A stretch of 64,000 nt of DNA, from NCBI GenBank assembly GCA_016711295.1, contig JADJTE010000002.1, forward strand, positions 62,001 through 126,000, given 5' to 3'. Below, piece by piece: positions 1-9,363 of this stretch. The translations under genes and the position numbers were made by a program. Position 1 is the first letter of the stretch, and the number at the start of each line of letters is the position of its first letter. The DNA comes from Sphingobacteriales bacterium (GTDB taxonomy: Bacteria; Bacteroidota; Bacteroidia; Chitinophagales; UBA2359). The notes under the pieces were generated by a model. The model saw only the letters and a list, made by a program, of their open reading frames with translations. It was not told the DNA's origin and searched no databases.

Positions 1-506
1 GACGATGAGAGGGCAAAATCCTTACAAATTTGCTCTGAATCGGTATCGTCTATATATTTTGCTGTAAATATTTGGTGTAATTTGGGTGGCATTTTGCCGA
101 GGCATTGCAGTAAGGTTTGGCTAAATTCGATGCTATTGATATGGGTTTCTACTTGGTACTCGGTGAGCGTAGGAGCTATGCGGGTTGTCCATCTGCCCTG
201 ATGCTTGGGGTCGTCGAAAAAACGCCTTCGAAAGCTATCTTGTGTTTGTTCGAGATAGCGGTCTATGGGTTCATGGTCGTTTTTTTGGCGGTAGTAGTCG
301 GCAATTTTATGTTTTAGAATGGCGGTGAGCCAGGTTTTTTCGTGACTATTTCCCTTGAACTGCGCACGGGCTTTGTATGCCGACAAAAAGGTATCTTGCA
401 CAATATCCTCGGCAGTTTCGCGGTGATTGAGGCGCAAATAGGCATACGAGAATAAGTAATCGGCGTAGCGGTCTATCCATTGCGTGGGGTCGAGTACGAA
501 GTTCAA
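1..506 (-). CDS. ECF-type RNA polymerase sigma factor (partial, runs off window)
   Basis: Reading the minus strand from a TTG at 506 gives about 168 codons that continue past base 1. The start of the frame reads DPTQWIDRYADYLFSYAYLR, followed by the region-2 hallmark ETAEDIVQDTFL and then a WLTAILKHKIADYYR segment, the usual ECF sigma-70 region 2 of Bacteroidota. The later part (LPQ/KMPPKLHQIFTAKYID-like) is the beginning of region 4, which recognises the -35-like element; the rest lies outside the window. The family directs RNA polymerase to stress or cell-surface regulons. An in-frame TGA lies just upstream of 506, and the ATG at 543 is in another frame and inside the predicted promoter, so TTG 506 is the most consistent start; a one-base error near the start is the alternative. 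No anti-sigma gene is visible. Confidence 0.75.
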   Translation of the reverse strand, partial: MNFVLDPTQWIDRYADYLFSYAYLRLNHRETAEDIVQDTFLSAYKARAQFKGNSHEKTWLTAILKHKIADYYRQKNDHEPIDRYLEQTQDSFRRRFFDDPKHQGRWTTRIAPTLTEYQVETHINSIEFSQTLLQCLGKMPPKLHQIFTAKYIDDTDSEQICKDFALSS

Positions 507-529
507 TGGCGTTGAGTGGCAATTGAGTA

Positions 530-560
530 CAAAGGTAATTCATTCGCGTCTATGAACAAA
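530..560 (-). promoter_or_regulatory. Bacteroidota sigma-A type promoter of the ECF sigma gene
   Basis: Read on the minus strand, TTTG (560-557) is followed after exactly 19 bases by TACCTTTG (537-530), matching the Bacteroidota consensus TTTG-N19-TAnnTTTG. Transcription would begin near 523, so translation must start downstream, which supports the TTG start at 506. Confidence 0.6.
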
Positions 561-753
561 ACTTTCTGTTGATGTACTCATATTTGCAGTGTTTTTAAAT
601 ATATAATGTATATTCTGTGATTGATTGCTTCATATCTTGCTATGGATTGCTGTTCAAGTATGTATAGTCCTATTTTTGAAACTTTTTACTACTATATGGT
701 GTTATTGTTTCGTAACTTTGCGCCCGAATTGGTGTGCAATATCAATCTATTTT

Positions 754-2194
754 ATGTATTTTAAGTCATATTTTATTGTAATTACTTTTATTTGGCTGAC
801 AGGGGCTTTTAGCCCGATATCGACCCAAGCCCAATCAGCAGTTAAGCAGGCTACGGATACCCTACACTTATCGCTCCTCCAAGCCCAAGACTATGGCGTA
901 GCGCACAACCTGAATGTATCTAATGCCCAAGCTAACGTACAATATGCCCGCGAAAAGGTCAATGAGCTAAAAGGCATAGCCCTGCCCCAAGTGAGTGGCA
1001 ATATACAGTATCTCAACAATATACAACTTCCCGCCCAACTTGTGCCCTCCGATGCTTTTTCGGGTCCGCCCTTTTTAGCCCTTGCCAATGGCGATACCCT
1101 GCAATTAGCCCAAGCAACGGGCGAACAACCCGAATTTCAACGCCTCACGTTTGGCACTCGAAATAACCTTTCCGTCAATATCGCGGCTAATCAACTCATT
1201 TTTGATGGCTCGTATACGTTAGGTATGAAAGCCGTGCGCATGTTTATAGACCGCGCCCAGCATGGTGTTGTGAAAAGCGAAACCGAAGTGCGGCAGTCGG
1301 TCATAGATGCCTATACGATGACCCTGCTGGCACAAGAAAATGTGGGTATTTTGCAAAAAAATATCGGCGTACTAAAAAAAATATTGCGCGAAACAACCGA
1401 ATTTAACAAAGCAGGCTTTGCCGAACAATTGGACGTAGATAGGCTGCAATTATCGCTGTCGAACCTCGAAGTGCAAGTAAAATCAGTACAGCGCAATGCC
1501 GAATTAGCCTTGGGACTGCTCAAATTCCATTTAGGAATTGACCTGTCTGCACCCATAAAACTGACCAACTCGCTATCCGATTTGTTGAGCGATACCGAAA
1601 AAAGAACTTGCCATACCTATTATGACCTACGTGCACGAGGGCATTGCAAAACGCTACGAAATGAAATCGCTGCAAACCGAAAAGACTTTTGCCGACTTAG
1701 ACATACAACAAATAAAAGCTAAGTACTTGCCCACCGTAGCGGGATTTTTTCAGACCCAAGCCGCTTTCCAATCCGACGGATTCAATATATTCAAATTTAA
1801 TAGTTGGATACCCTCTACATTTGTAGGACTACAAGCCAGTATACCCATTTTTGACGGTTTTCAGAAACGCGCTCAAATTGCGCAGCGCGTCATATTGAAA
1901 GACCAAGTATTGCTACAAGAAAACCTCATGCAGCAAGTAATAGCTATGCAAGTAGCACAAGCCCATACGCAATACCTCAGTGCCTACGAAGCCTATCGCA
2001 GCCAAGAAAAAAATATCGAATTAGCACAAAAAATTTATAACGTTACCCTCACCAAATATAAGGAAGGCGTGGGGTCGAGCCTCGAAGTGACCGATGCCGA
2101 ATCAAAATTATTCGAATCACAAGCACTGTACGTCAAAAATCGATACGATTTGGTAGCCTCTAAAAATGCCCTTTATAAAGCCATTGGGAGATAA
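754..2194 (+). CDS. TolC-family outer membrane efflux protein (one frameshift)
   Basis: TolC-like proteins form the outer-membrane channel of RND or type I efflux systems. The frame opens at ATG 754 with a signal peptide (FIVITFIWLTGAF, cleavage around TQAQS), then the alternating helical and strand pattern of the OEP family: an N-terminal half with LQAQDYGVAHNLNVSNAQ and a C-terminal half with LTKYKEGVGSSLEVTDAESKL. The frame changes in the run of six A at 1598-1603; dropping one A joins DTEKELAIPIMTYVHEG and gives about 480 residues, a normal length. A TAACTTTG -7 element at 713-720 sits just ahead of ATG 754, which favours this start over the upstream ATG at 625. The following gene is its membrane-fusion partner. 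Confidence 0.85.
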
Positions 2195-2384
2195 TTAGTT
2201 ATCACAAAATAAAGAATTTTTAATAAAATATTTTTTTTTTAAAACGAAACGAAAATAAATCTCTCATTGTCAGTTATTTATAAAGCTATATCGGTCAAAT
2301 ATTTAGTGCCTGAATGAGCTAATTTAGATGCCGACCAAACCTTAGCCTCGCGCTATAAAGATGTTTTTTTTAATAAAAATTCCC

Positions 2385-2506
2385 GTAACTATTTGGCATT
2401 GTAGGGGAAATGACCATTTCTAATCGAATATGCAGCGATGTCAGGCATTATTAGATAAATATTGCTTATTACCCCATACCCAAACCCCTATACCCTAAAT
2501 AGTTAC
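2385..2506 (-). mobile_element. MITE family 1, copy 1 (IS66-like ends)
   Basis: A 122-bp element with near-perfect 12-bp terminal inverted repeats (GTAACTATTTGG at the left, CTAAATAGTTAC at the right) and a perfect 8-bp direct repeat AAATTCCC on both sides (2377-2384 and 2507-2514). It carries no open frame of note. The core (CTAATAATGCCTGACAT, GCATATTCGATTAGAAATGG on the minus strand) is shared with the copies at 10619, 31087 and 57006. It lies between the TolC and membrane-fusion genes. GTAA-starting ends with 8-bp duplications are the signature of IS66-family transposition. Confidence 0.85.
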
Positions 2507-2602
2507 AAATTCCCAAAACCAAACTATTACCCTAAAAGACCCATCTATATCCCCAACTCTCTGAAAGAGCAAGGACAAAAATGGGCAAACATACCCAATA
2601 AC

Positions 2603-3719
2603 ATGAAATACGTATTATTACTTGCCTTTGTGGGCTTATTGACTGCTTGCGGTGCCCAAGCAGATACGGACAAAAGTGGCGAACTCGAAAAATTAAAACA
2701 ACAACAACAATCGCTCGACACGCAAATAAAAATGCTTGAAAAAGAATTAGGCGTAAAAGCCGATACCAATAGCCACACCAGCAGCAACCGCCGTAGAAGT
2801 GGCTGAATTGCAAGCTCAAGCGTTCAAGCATTTTTTAGAAATTCAAGGTACTATCGAAGACAAAGATAATGTTGGCGTTAGTCCCAAGCAACCAGGCATT
2901 ATCACACAGGTCAATGTCGTAGAGGGGCAGCAAGTAAGCAAAGGCACTTTATTAGCCACGCTTGACGATGCCTTGTTCCAACAGGGTTTGCAAGAGCTAC
3001 AAACATGTCTCGACTTCGGACGCACTATCGACAGCAAGCAGAAATGGCTGTGGGACAAACAAATAGGCACAGAAGTACAATACTTAACTGCCAAAAACAA
3101 TGTCGAAACAATAGAGCGCAAATTAGCGACGATGCACGAGCAAGCCGAACTCTACAAGGTGTATGCTCCCATCAGCGGCGTAGTAGATGAAGTGAACGCC
3201 AAAGCAGGCGAAGGCGTAATGGTGGGTATGCCCGCGTTTCGGATAGTCAATCTAAACAATGTAAAAGTATCGGTCAATGTAGCCGAAAATTATACGGGCA
3301 AAGCCCGCATAGGCAATGCCGTAGAAGTAACACTACCCGACTTGAATAAAACTATCAGCGGAAAAATTTCTAAGGTAGGCACTATAATAAACCCCATCGA
3401 CCGCACGTTTAATGTAGAAGTAGCTATACCTAACAGCGGAGACCTGCGCCCCAACATGATAGCTATGATAAAACTACAAGACTATGGCAATGCTAATACT
3501 ATTGTAGTTCCTGTCAATACTATCCAGAACGCCGAGGACGGCAGCTATGTATTTGTAGTGCAGCAAGAAAATGGCACCAGCGTTGCTCGCAAGCAACTCG
3601 TCACGACAGGTATGATATATGGTGCCGCCGCCGAAATCAAGTCGGGGCTTAAAATGGGCGATATGATTGTGACAATGGGTTATCAAGATTTGGTCAATGG
3701 GCAAGCTATCAAATTCTAA
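2603..3719 (+). CDS. RND/HlyD-type periplasmic membrane-fusion lipoprotein (one frameshift)
   Basis: This is the adaptor that links an inner-membrane pump to TolC. ATG 2603 starts a lipoprotein signal (MKYVLLLAFVGLLTAC, lipobox LTAC), then a short coiled coil (ELEKLKQQQQSLDTQIKMLEKEL) and, after a frame change near 2770-2798, the biotinyl-lipoyl domain (VVEGQQVSKGTLLATLDD), the helical hairpin, the second lipoyl half (YAPISGVVDEVNAKAGEGV) and the beta-barrel and membrane-proximal domains (VPVNTIQNAEDGSYVFVV). The joined product is about 370 residues, normal for the family. The gene follows tolC, but no RND or ABC pump gene follows; the next gene is an unrelated secreted protein. Either the pump is encoded elsewhere or it was lost. 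Confidence 0.85.
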
Positions 3720-3877
3720 TCCCTATAACCCTAAACCCCGCTGCCCGATTTGCGTCTAAATAATATAGCTTGCTCGCTGCCCAAAATGACCCGCCAAGCC
3801 ACAATGGGTTCTCGACCAAGCAACTCAAATCCATTCTGCCACTTTCAAACCCTATAAATTAGCCGTAAACTCTTTTT

Positions 3878-4969
3878 ATGATGCCCCTATCTCGTTTTTT
3901 GTTGCTCACTATTTGCGCTATCAGCCTGCATACCGCCGCCGTGTATGGACAGGGCAAACCAGCAGCCGATGTGCTGATACCTACCGACTTTTCCGCCCTC
4001 CGACAGCACGAAGCCGACATGCAAAAGTTGTTTACATTTAATTACTTTTCGCCCAAAATTTATGACACGCTGATGACCCTCGACTCGGTGCAGCGATACA
4101 ATCAAAACCGCATCAACTATTTAGCCGATTCGATATGCCGCGCCGATACCAAAAAACGCACCGAAGCCAGTAAAGCCTTCGTGCCCAAATTAGTTCAAGC
4201 CCTAAAAACGCCCCAATCGTTTTATTATACCTTCGACTCGCTCAAAGCGCGGGGTATGTCGGTGCTTTACCCGCCCGACAATTCGTTCCGCATTATCACT
4301 TGGGCAGTGCCACAAAATAAATATACGGGTACCTATACCTATGAATATTACGGTGCTATTCAATACAATTCGCCTGAATTGAAACTGACGGGTTTGGTCG
4401 ATAAATCAGCCGATATGCCCTCGCCCGATTTTAAAATAACTACGTCCGATGAGTGGTTCGGGGCACTGTATTACAATATTACCCAAGTGAGCCGCTTAGA
4501 TACGACCTATTATATTTTGTTTGGTTGGGACGGACACAACGACCGCTCGACCAAAAAATTAGCCGATGCACTCTATTTTGCCAATGGCAAAGCATACTTT
4601 GGCGCACCTATTTTTGAAGTGCCCAAAGACAATAAATTGGCTATCAAAAAGCGATTTATCTTAGAATACAAAGAGGGTGCAGTAGTATCGCTCAATTTTG
4701 ATACCGAGCAAAATATGATTTTGTTTGACCAGCTATCCGACGATGAGGACGGCAAGACCACCAATAAAAAGAAAAAAACGACAGGTACGGCGTTCAATTT
4801 AGTGCCCGAAGGCAATTATAGCGGTTTGCAATTTCGAGACGGCTTATGGCGATACGTCCCAACTGTCATGCGGGCAACCCTTCATTCAGCCCCTATCGTA
4901 AATCCTGTTCTGGGCGAAGGCAGAAAAGCCCACAAAGCCCCGAAAGCAAAAAAGCCAAAAAAGAAATAA
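3878..4969 (+). CDS. Conserved Bacteroidota secreted protein of unknown function
   Basis: A 363-residue product with a clear signal peptide (MPLSRFLLLTICAISLHTAAVYG). The middle part (residues about 140-270) is rich in aromatic residues and beta-prone, with YTYEYYGAIQYNSPELKL and YYILFGWDGHNDRSTKKLADAL. The C-terminus is strongly basic (KAHKAPKAKKPKKK). Proteins of this general layout, ending in a description-like GNYSGLQFRDGLWRYV segment, recur in Bacteroidota without a known function. No catalytic motif was recognised. A strong intrinsic terminator follows 20 bp after the stop, so it ends its transcript. The extreme C-terminus (after VPTVMR) may be altered by an indel, since a neighbouring frame is also open there. 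Confidence 0.65.
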   Translation: MMPLSRFLLLTICAISLHTAAVYGQGKPAADVLIPTDFSALRQHEADMQKLFTFNYFSPKIYDTLMTLDSVQRYNQNRINYLADSICRADTKKRTEASKAFVPKLVQALKTPQSFYYTFDSLKARGMSVLYPPDNSFRIITWAVPQNKYTGTYTYEYYGAIQYNSPELKLTGLVDKSADMPSPDFKITTSDEWFGALYYNITQVSRLDTTYYILFGWDGHNDRSTKKLADALYFANGKAYFGAPIFEVPKDNKLAIKKRFILEYKEGAVVSLNFDTEQNMILFDQLSDDEDGKTTNKKKKTTGTAFNLVPEGNYSGLQFRDGLWRYVPTVMRATLHSAPIVNPVLGEGRKAHKAPKAKKPKKK

Positions 4970-4988
4970 AGAAAGTGCCGATTATGGG

Positions 4989-5023
4989 TAGGGACGCAAG
5001 ATGCTTGCGTCCCTATTTTTTTT
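4989..5023 (+). terminator. Intrinsic terminator after the secreted protein
   Basis: A perfect 12-bp stem TAGGGACGCAAG/CTTGCGTCCCTA with a 3-nt loop, followed by eight T (5016-5023). Confidence 0.9.
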
Positions 5024-5226
5024 ATATTTGTCTATTCTATTGCCTTGCTGTTAGTGCTATATGCGTACCCCAGCAATTTTCGCTTTAAATAATCTACGCT
5101 ATATAATACGCTGAAAATGAACGATTTGATTTTATTGATAAAATTGCAATAAAAAATTTACAATTTTATAACTCGCTTGCTATTAATAGAATACGAATTG
5201 TTAAATTTTAATAGCGGAAATTGCTG

Positions 5227-5314
5227 AAAATCGTGCATTCCCTGTTATGAACTATTGATTTACAAGGAATTATAGCAATTAATCTCGGTTTTTCAGTACG
5301 CTCTAAATAGTTAC
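5227..5314. repeat. Dispersed repeat, copy 1 (second copy 44882-44959)
   Basis: The stretch AAAATCGTGCATTCC ... TTTACAAGGAATTATAGCAA ... TTTTTCAGTACGCTCTAAATA occurs here and at 44882-44963 with few differences. At 5303-5314 it also runs into CTAAATAGTTAC, the exact terminal repeat of MITE family 1, with no partner end found nearby. The rest of the gap 5024-5412 is A+T-rich, with small inverted repeats and no gene. Confidence 0.6.
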
Positions 5315-5412
5315 CCCAAAAAATCAAAAAATAAAGTTCCCGAGATTCCTTTGCTCTGTAAAATTTGGTAGATTTTTTCCACCAAATTTTCCTTGTTTCC
5401 TATAAATCTCAT

Positions 5413-6334
5413 CTAATCAAACAAAGTTTTAGGTTTCTCAATTTCGTAATTGGTTATCAAAACTTCCACACTCGCATTTTTCTCACACACCGATGGTTGG
5501 TAATTGGAGTTGCTATAATCGGCACGCAGATAATTGGTTTTTAAATAATTATTTGCGTTCGCCCAGTTCGTTAAAATGTCATTTTCTTTGCCTTTGTGTT
5601 GTAGAACATTAGACAAAGCAAAACGAATATGTCTTTGGTGTAGGTTTTCTAAAATTTTCAACAATTTACATTCTTGCATTTCGCTCCAACCAGTAAAGCC
5701 GCGTTTCCCGTCATTATAAGTGCCCAAACTAATCAAATAGGGCGGGTCGCAATACACAAAGTCAGTTTCGGTTAAGCCTGAAAAATCAAATTGGTCAAAA
5801 TCGAAACAAGTAAATTGAATATTTATAGCCTGGATTTTGCGCACGAATTGAATGAGATTTGCCCGCATTGTATCGTTAAAACTGCTTCTTTCGCGCCCAA
5901 AAGGATTATTAAATTCGTGAGAATTGTTGAAGCGGATTTGATGATTGAACGAGAAAGCCACTAAAACAAATAAGTCCAAAGGGTTTTATACGTATTGTAA
6001 TGCGCTCGCATTTTTTATAGCCTTCTTCATTGGTCAAAGATAATTCAAACGCAGACATTTGGCGTTTAATGTGTTGTAAGATTTCGGCAAGATTATTTTT
6101 TTGAAATGCTTGGTACATTTGCATTAAAAATGTCAGATTATCATTGCAAATTATCGTTTCTGCTATTATGTTTAATCCTACATTACAACCACCTGCAAAC
6201 AAGTCTACAAAAGTATTTATATTTTTGGGGAACAGAGGTAAAATTTGTTCCAATAGTTTATATTTTCCGCCAATATAGTTTAATGGGGATTTGATTTGTT
6301 TTAGGCTTATTTTTTCAACCCTTATTGCTTGCAT
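5413..6334 (-). CDS. Dam-type DNA adenine N6-methyltransferase, D12 class (two frameshifts)
   Basis: The enzyme transfers a methyl group from S-adenosylmethionine to adenine N6. From ATG 6334 the frame gives LNYIGGKYKLLEQI (motif X), FVDLFAGGCNVGLNI (motif I, SAM binding) and a helical target-recognition start. The frame then breaks twice within about 50 bases, first at a run of A near 6014 and then near the CCCTTT at 5980. It resumes with NNPFGRER, and VYCDPPY (motif IV, the catalytic DPPY) near 5740. The total is about 305 residues, a normal D12 length. A TAACTTTG -7 element lies at 6352-6359 on the minus strand. No endonuclease lies beside it, so it looks like an orphan methylase. Confidence 0.8.
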
Positions 6335-6435
6335 TTCTCTATTGTTTCCTACAAAGTTACGAAATTTTTGGGTTTATTGTTCTGCATTGTTGTAGAATAA
6401 AATGCTAAGGTGTTTGGTGTCTCACGCCTCTTTTT

Positions 6436-6912
6436 TTAGTTCCGAAACGGCGTACCTTTATCGACATCAGCCATGTCGATACCCACAAAACGCCATAAGG
6501 TATCTTTTTTTTCAAAATAAAAACGTATTGCTTGCTCGGCTTGGTTGATTTTCAATCGAGCTGTTGCTTTTTGGTGGTTTATTTGTAGGTCTATTATTTC
6601 GTAATGGTCTATCTGCTCCATATCGATATACAGCAATGTGCCCAAGCCGCGTTTGGTGGTATATGGCTGTGCCGCATCGAGGTCGTTTTGCTGCAATGCG
6701 TCGAGCAGAAGCCTCGCGCTGCGCTGCACTTCTCGTTCGGCTCTTGCTGCGGGGCTTAGTTGCTCTAATTGTCGGCGGACCCACCCGTTGTTGTTTGTTG
6801 TGTCGCAGCGTTCATAGTAGTTGGCATTGTTTGGCGCGTCGGCATTTTGCCCGCAAGCACTACCCAGCAATACTGCTATAGCCATACAAAGGCAGATGGT
6901 TCGTTTTGGCAT
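6436..6912 (-). CDS. Small lipoprotein of unknown function
   Basis: A 158-residue protein with a lipoprotein signal (AIAVLLGSAC, Cys 20), then a charged helical region with LSPAARAEREVQRSARLLLDALQQNDLDAA and a C-terminal half (IIDLQINHQKATARLKI, IRFYFEKKDTLWRFVGID) resembling the NTF2-like/DUF4878 style of small secreted domains. That resemblance is by eye only. The gene sits downstream of sucC on the same strand, across a hairpin. Confidence 0.6.
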   Translation of the reverse strand: MPKRTICLCMAIAVLLGSACGQNADAPNNANYYERCDTTNNNGWVRRQLEQLSPAARAEREVQRSARLLLDALQQNDLDAAQPYTTKRGLGTLLYIDMEQIDHYEIIDLQINHQKATARLKINQAEQAIRFYFEKKDTLWRFVGIDMADVDKGTPFRN

Positions 6913-6963
6913 ATTGTTTTGGCTTAATTGTCTCTGCCTATTTCTTATTGTTGCATTAAGTTA

Positions 6964-7022
6964 AACGCCGACAACAAGCCAATATTCCCCTTGCTGGGAG
7001 TGTGAGGCGTATTGTCGGCGTT
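6964..7022 (-). terminator. Hairpin between sucC and the lipoprotein gene
   Basis: A perfect 11-bp inverted repeat AACGCCGACAA/TTGTCGGCGTT with a 37-nt loop. There is no strong T tract, so attenuation or mRNA stability is as likely as termination. Confidence 0.4.
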
Positions 7023-7052
7023 GGGGGGTGTGTGTATAGAATGTTTAGCTCA

Positions 7053-8243
7053 TTAATGGGCTAATACTTGTTGCACTTTATCGGCAGCCTCGCTGAGTAG
7101 GATAGCTGAATGTACTTCTAAGCCTGATTCGTCGATAATTTTTTTGGCTAATTCGGCATTAGTGCCTTGCAGCCTTACGATAATGGGTACTTTGATATTA
7201 CCCATTTGTTGGTATGCCTCTACGATGCCATTGGCTACGCGGTCGCAGCGCACGATACCGCCAAATATATTGACCAAAATGGCTTTTACGTTGGGGTCTT
7301 TGAGTATGATACGAAAACCTGCCTCTACGGTTTCGGCACTTGCTGTTCCGCCTACGTCCAAGAAATTGGCGGGTGCGCCACCTGCTAACTTGATGATGTC
7401 CATAGTAGCCATGGCTAAACCTGCGCCGTTGACCATACAGCCCACATTGCCATCGAGTTTGACAAAATTGAGATTGCTCCTGCCTGCCTCCACTTCTGTG
7501 GGGTTTTCTTCGCTTAGGTCGCGCATTGCCAACAAATCGGGGTGGCGAAATAGGGCAGAGTCGTCAATGCTCATTTTGCCATCGACTGCTACTATGCGGT
7601 CGTCGGCGGTTTTGAGCATCGGATTGACCTCTATCATCGATGCGTCTGTTGTTACGTAAGCATTGTATAGGTTAGCGACAAATTTGGTACATGATTTAAA
7701 AGCCTCGCCGCTCAAACCCAAATTGGTAGCTATTTTTCGGGCATTATAGGGCATAAAACCCGTTATCGGGCTAATCCATTCTTTATGTACTAAGTGGGGC
7801 GTTTCGTGGGCAACTTCTTCGATGTCCATGCCGCCTTCGGTCGAGTAGATGATGCAATTTTGGCTGGTCGAGCGGTCGAACAAGATACTTAGGTAAAATT
7901 CTTTGGGTTTAGATTTACCTTCTATATACATATCTTCGGCAATATATACTTTGCTGACCAATTTTCCCTCTTCGCCAGTTTGTTTGGTTACTAAGGTCAT
8001 GCCCAACATAGCTTGTGCTTTTTCTCGCACTTCATCGATATTTTTGCCAATTTGATGCCGCCGCCTTTGCCGCGTCCGCCCGTGTACTTGGGCTTTGACT
8101 ATAAAAATGGGCGTATTGGTTTCTACTTGTAATTGCTTGGCACCTGTTATAGCTTCTTCAACGGTGTAGGCTAATTTTCCGCGCTGGACGGGAATACCAA
8201 ATCGGGACATCACCTCTTTGGCTTGATACTCGTGTAAGTTCAT
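7053..8243 (-). CDS. sucC: Succinyl-CoA synthetase (ADP-forming) beta subunit
   Basis: SucC makes ATP or GTP while converting succinyl-CoA to succinate in the TCA cycle, as a heterotetramer with SucD. The 396-residue frame has the family start MNLHEYQAKEVMSRFGI, the ATP-grasp fold, MIEVNPML, the glycine-rich CoA/subunit-contact block GAGLAMATMDIIKLAGG, FLDVGGTA and VNIFGGIVRCD. Residues about 54-63 read HGRTRQRRRHQ, where the family has an AGGRGKGGGIK nucleotide-binding loop: the DNA at 8053-8081 encodes that loop in another frame. Two short indels, net minus three bases, therefore scramble the loop without closing the frame. No sucD is adjacent. Confidence 0.93.
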   Translation of the reverse strand: MNLHEYQAKEVMSRFGIPVQRGKLAYTVEEAITGAKQLQVETNTPIFIVKAQVHGRTRQRRRHQIGKNIDEVREKAQAMLGMTLVTKQTGEEGKLVSKVYIAEDMYIEGKSKPKEFYLSILFDRSTSQNCIIYSTEGGMDIEEVAHETPHLVHKEWISPITGFMPYNARKIATNLGLSGEAFKSCTKFVANLYNAYVTTDASMIEVNPMLKTADDRIVAVDGKMSIDDSALFRHPDLLAMRDLSEENPTEVEAGRSNLNFVKLDGNVGCMVNGAGLAMATMDIIKLAGGAPANFLDVGGTASAETVEAGFRIILKDPNVKAILVNIFGGIVRCDRVANGIVEAYQQMGNIKVPIIVRLQGTNAELAKKIIDESGLEVHSAILLSEAADKVQQVLAH

Positions 8244-8345
8244 TATTAGTTGGATTGACGATTTTTGATGTTAGATGGACGATTTTAGATAGAAGTGTTC
8301 CTCCTTGATTGGTCTGTATATTTTTTTGGGGCGATTTGCTCAAAT

Positions 8346-9125
8346 TTATCTTATCCGTATCGCCACTGTTTCGGTAAAATTAGACCCTGCTACGCTGCTA
8401 AACGCCGATACTTGGTCGTCGGTATCGTTGATACTCTTGAACACGAGTTTGGTTGTGCCTACTTGTATTGTGTCGCCGTCGCGCAGAAAAACGCTGCTAT
8501 CTTTGGTCAAACGCTCTTCGATGCCGTTGATATAGGTGCCATTAGTGCTGGCGCGTCCGCGTGCGTGTGCGCCGTTGTCGTGCAATTCGTAGCGGAATCG
8601 GTGCAGATAATCTTTATAAATTTGAATACAAGCATGGGTACGGCTCACATAGTCGTCGTCTTCTATGCGCACGTCTATTTGGTGGGGTCCGTCGGGTCTG
8701 CCTATGATATTATCGCCTTCGTAGAGGTCGTAGGTGATGGGCAATTTGTTTTCGGTATGCACCACTAACCAGCCTGCTACTATTTTGCCTGCTTTTTCGG
8801 GGTTTTTGTTTTGTTTGACGATGACCGCGCCTTGTGGGGCTTTTTCTACCTTTTCGTCGGGGCGCAGTTGGCTCAATAGATTTTGAATGCCGTCGAGGGC
8901 GTTTTTGTTTTCCTGCAATACGTTTTCGACCCGTTCGGGTTCTATGGGTATAACGGGTTGCAATTCGCGCTCGTGTAGTTCGGGATTGTCGATAATAATT
9001 TCTTCGGAAGCGGTATTTTCCGATTCGATGTATTTATTGAGCGGATAGTTGCAAAATTTGCAGCGGTATCGCGGAGCTACTACGGGTGTTATTTTTTTGC
9101 AGTTATAGCACTGTATTTTTGCCAT
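8346..9125 (-). CDS. FHA-domain protein with N-terminal zinc ribbon
   Basis: FHA domains bind phosphothreonine peptides. The 259-residue product begins with a zinc ribbon (CYNC at residues 6-9, CKFC at 22-25), has an acidic linker, and then an FHA domain from about residue 130. The FHA marks are visible: IIGRPDG, YVSRTHACIQI (the SRxH core) and STNGTYINGIEERL (the TNG loop), ending with LRDGDTIQVGTTKLVF. There is no transmembrane segment or kinase nearby. It is probably a cytoplasmic adaptor in a signalling or secretion pathway, but the partner is unknown. Confidence 0.85.
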   Translation of the reverse strand: MAKIQCYNCKKITPVVAPRYRCKFCNYPLNKYIESENTASEEIIIDNPELHERELQPVIPIEPERVENVLQENKNALDGIQNLLSQLRPDEKVEKAPQGAVIVKQNKNPEKAGKIVAGWLVVHTENKLPITYDLYEGDNIIGRPDGPHQIDVRIEDDDYVSRTHACIQIYKDYLHRFRYELHDNGAHARGRASTNGTYINGIEERLTKDSSVFLRDGDTIQVGTTKLVFKSINDTDDQVSAFSSVAGSNFTETVAIRIR

Positions 9126-9363
9126 TGAATATAAAAAAGAGGTAATTGGGAGGTGAATACAGCCCGTTATTGTCGGGTATGGCGGTTTTTAGGGGTTTAA
9201 TTATCTTTGTGGGTAGTTGTGGTTTGTTTATAACAATATAATTAAAACTATTAATTCGATGTTGTTTTCATGTATAATTTACTGATAAACATACGCTTGT
9301 CGCGCAACAAAGAAATATTTGGAGGTTGTTATCAATAAAAAAATATCGCTTTGAATATTTTTG

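Noticed and set aside
1598..1603. Programmed ribosomal or transcriptional slippage at the A run in tolC
   Set aside because: Similar breaks occur in about twenty unrelated genes without conserved slippery sites or stimulatory structures, so an indel is the simpler explanation.
7144..7659. Plus-strand open frame of 171 codons opposite sucC
   Set aside because: SucC is unambiguous on the minus strand; the antisense frame has low-complexity composition.
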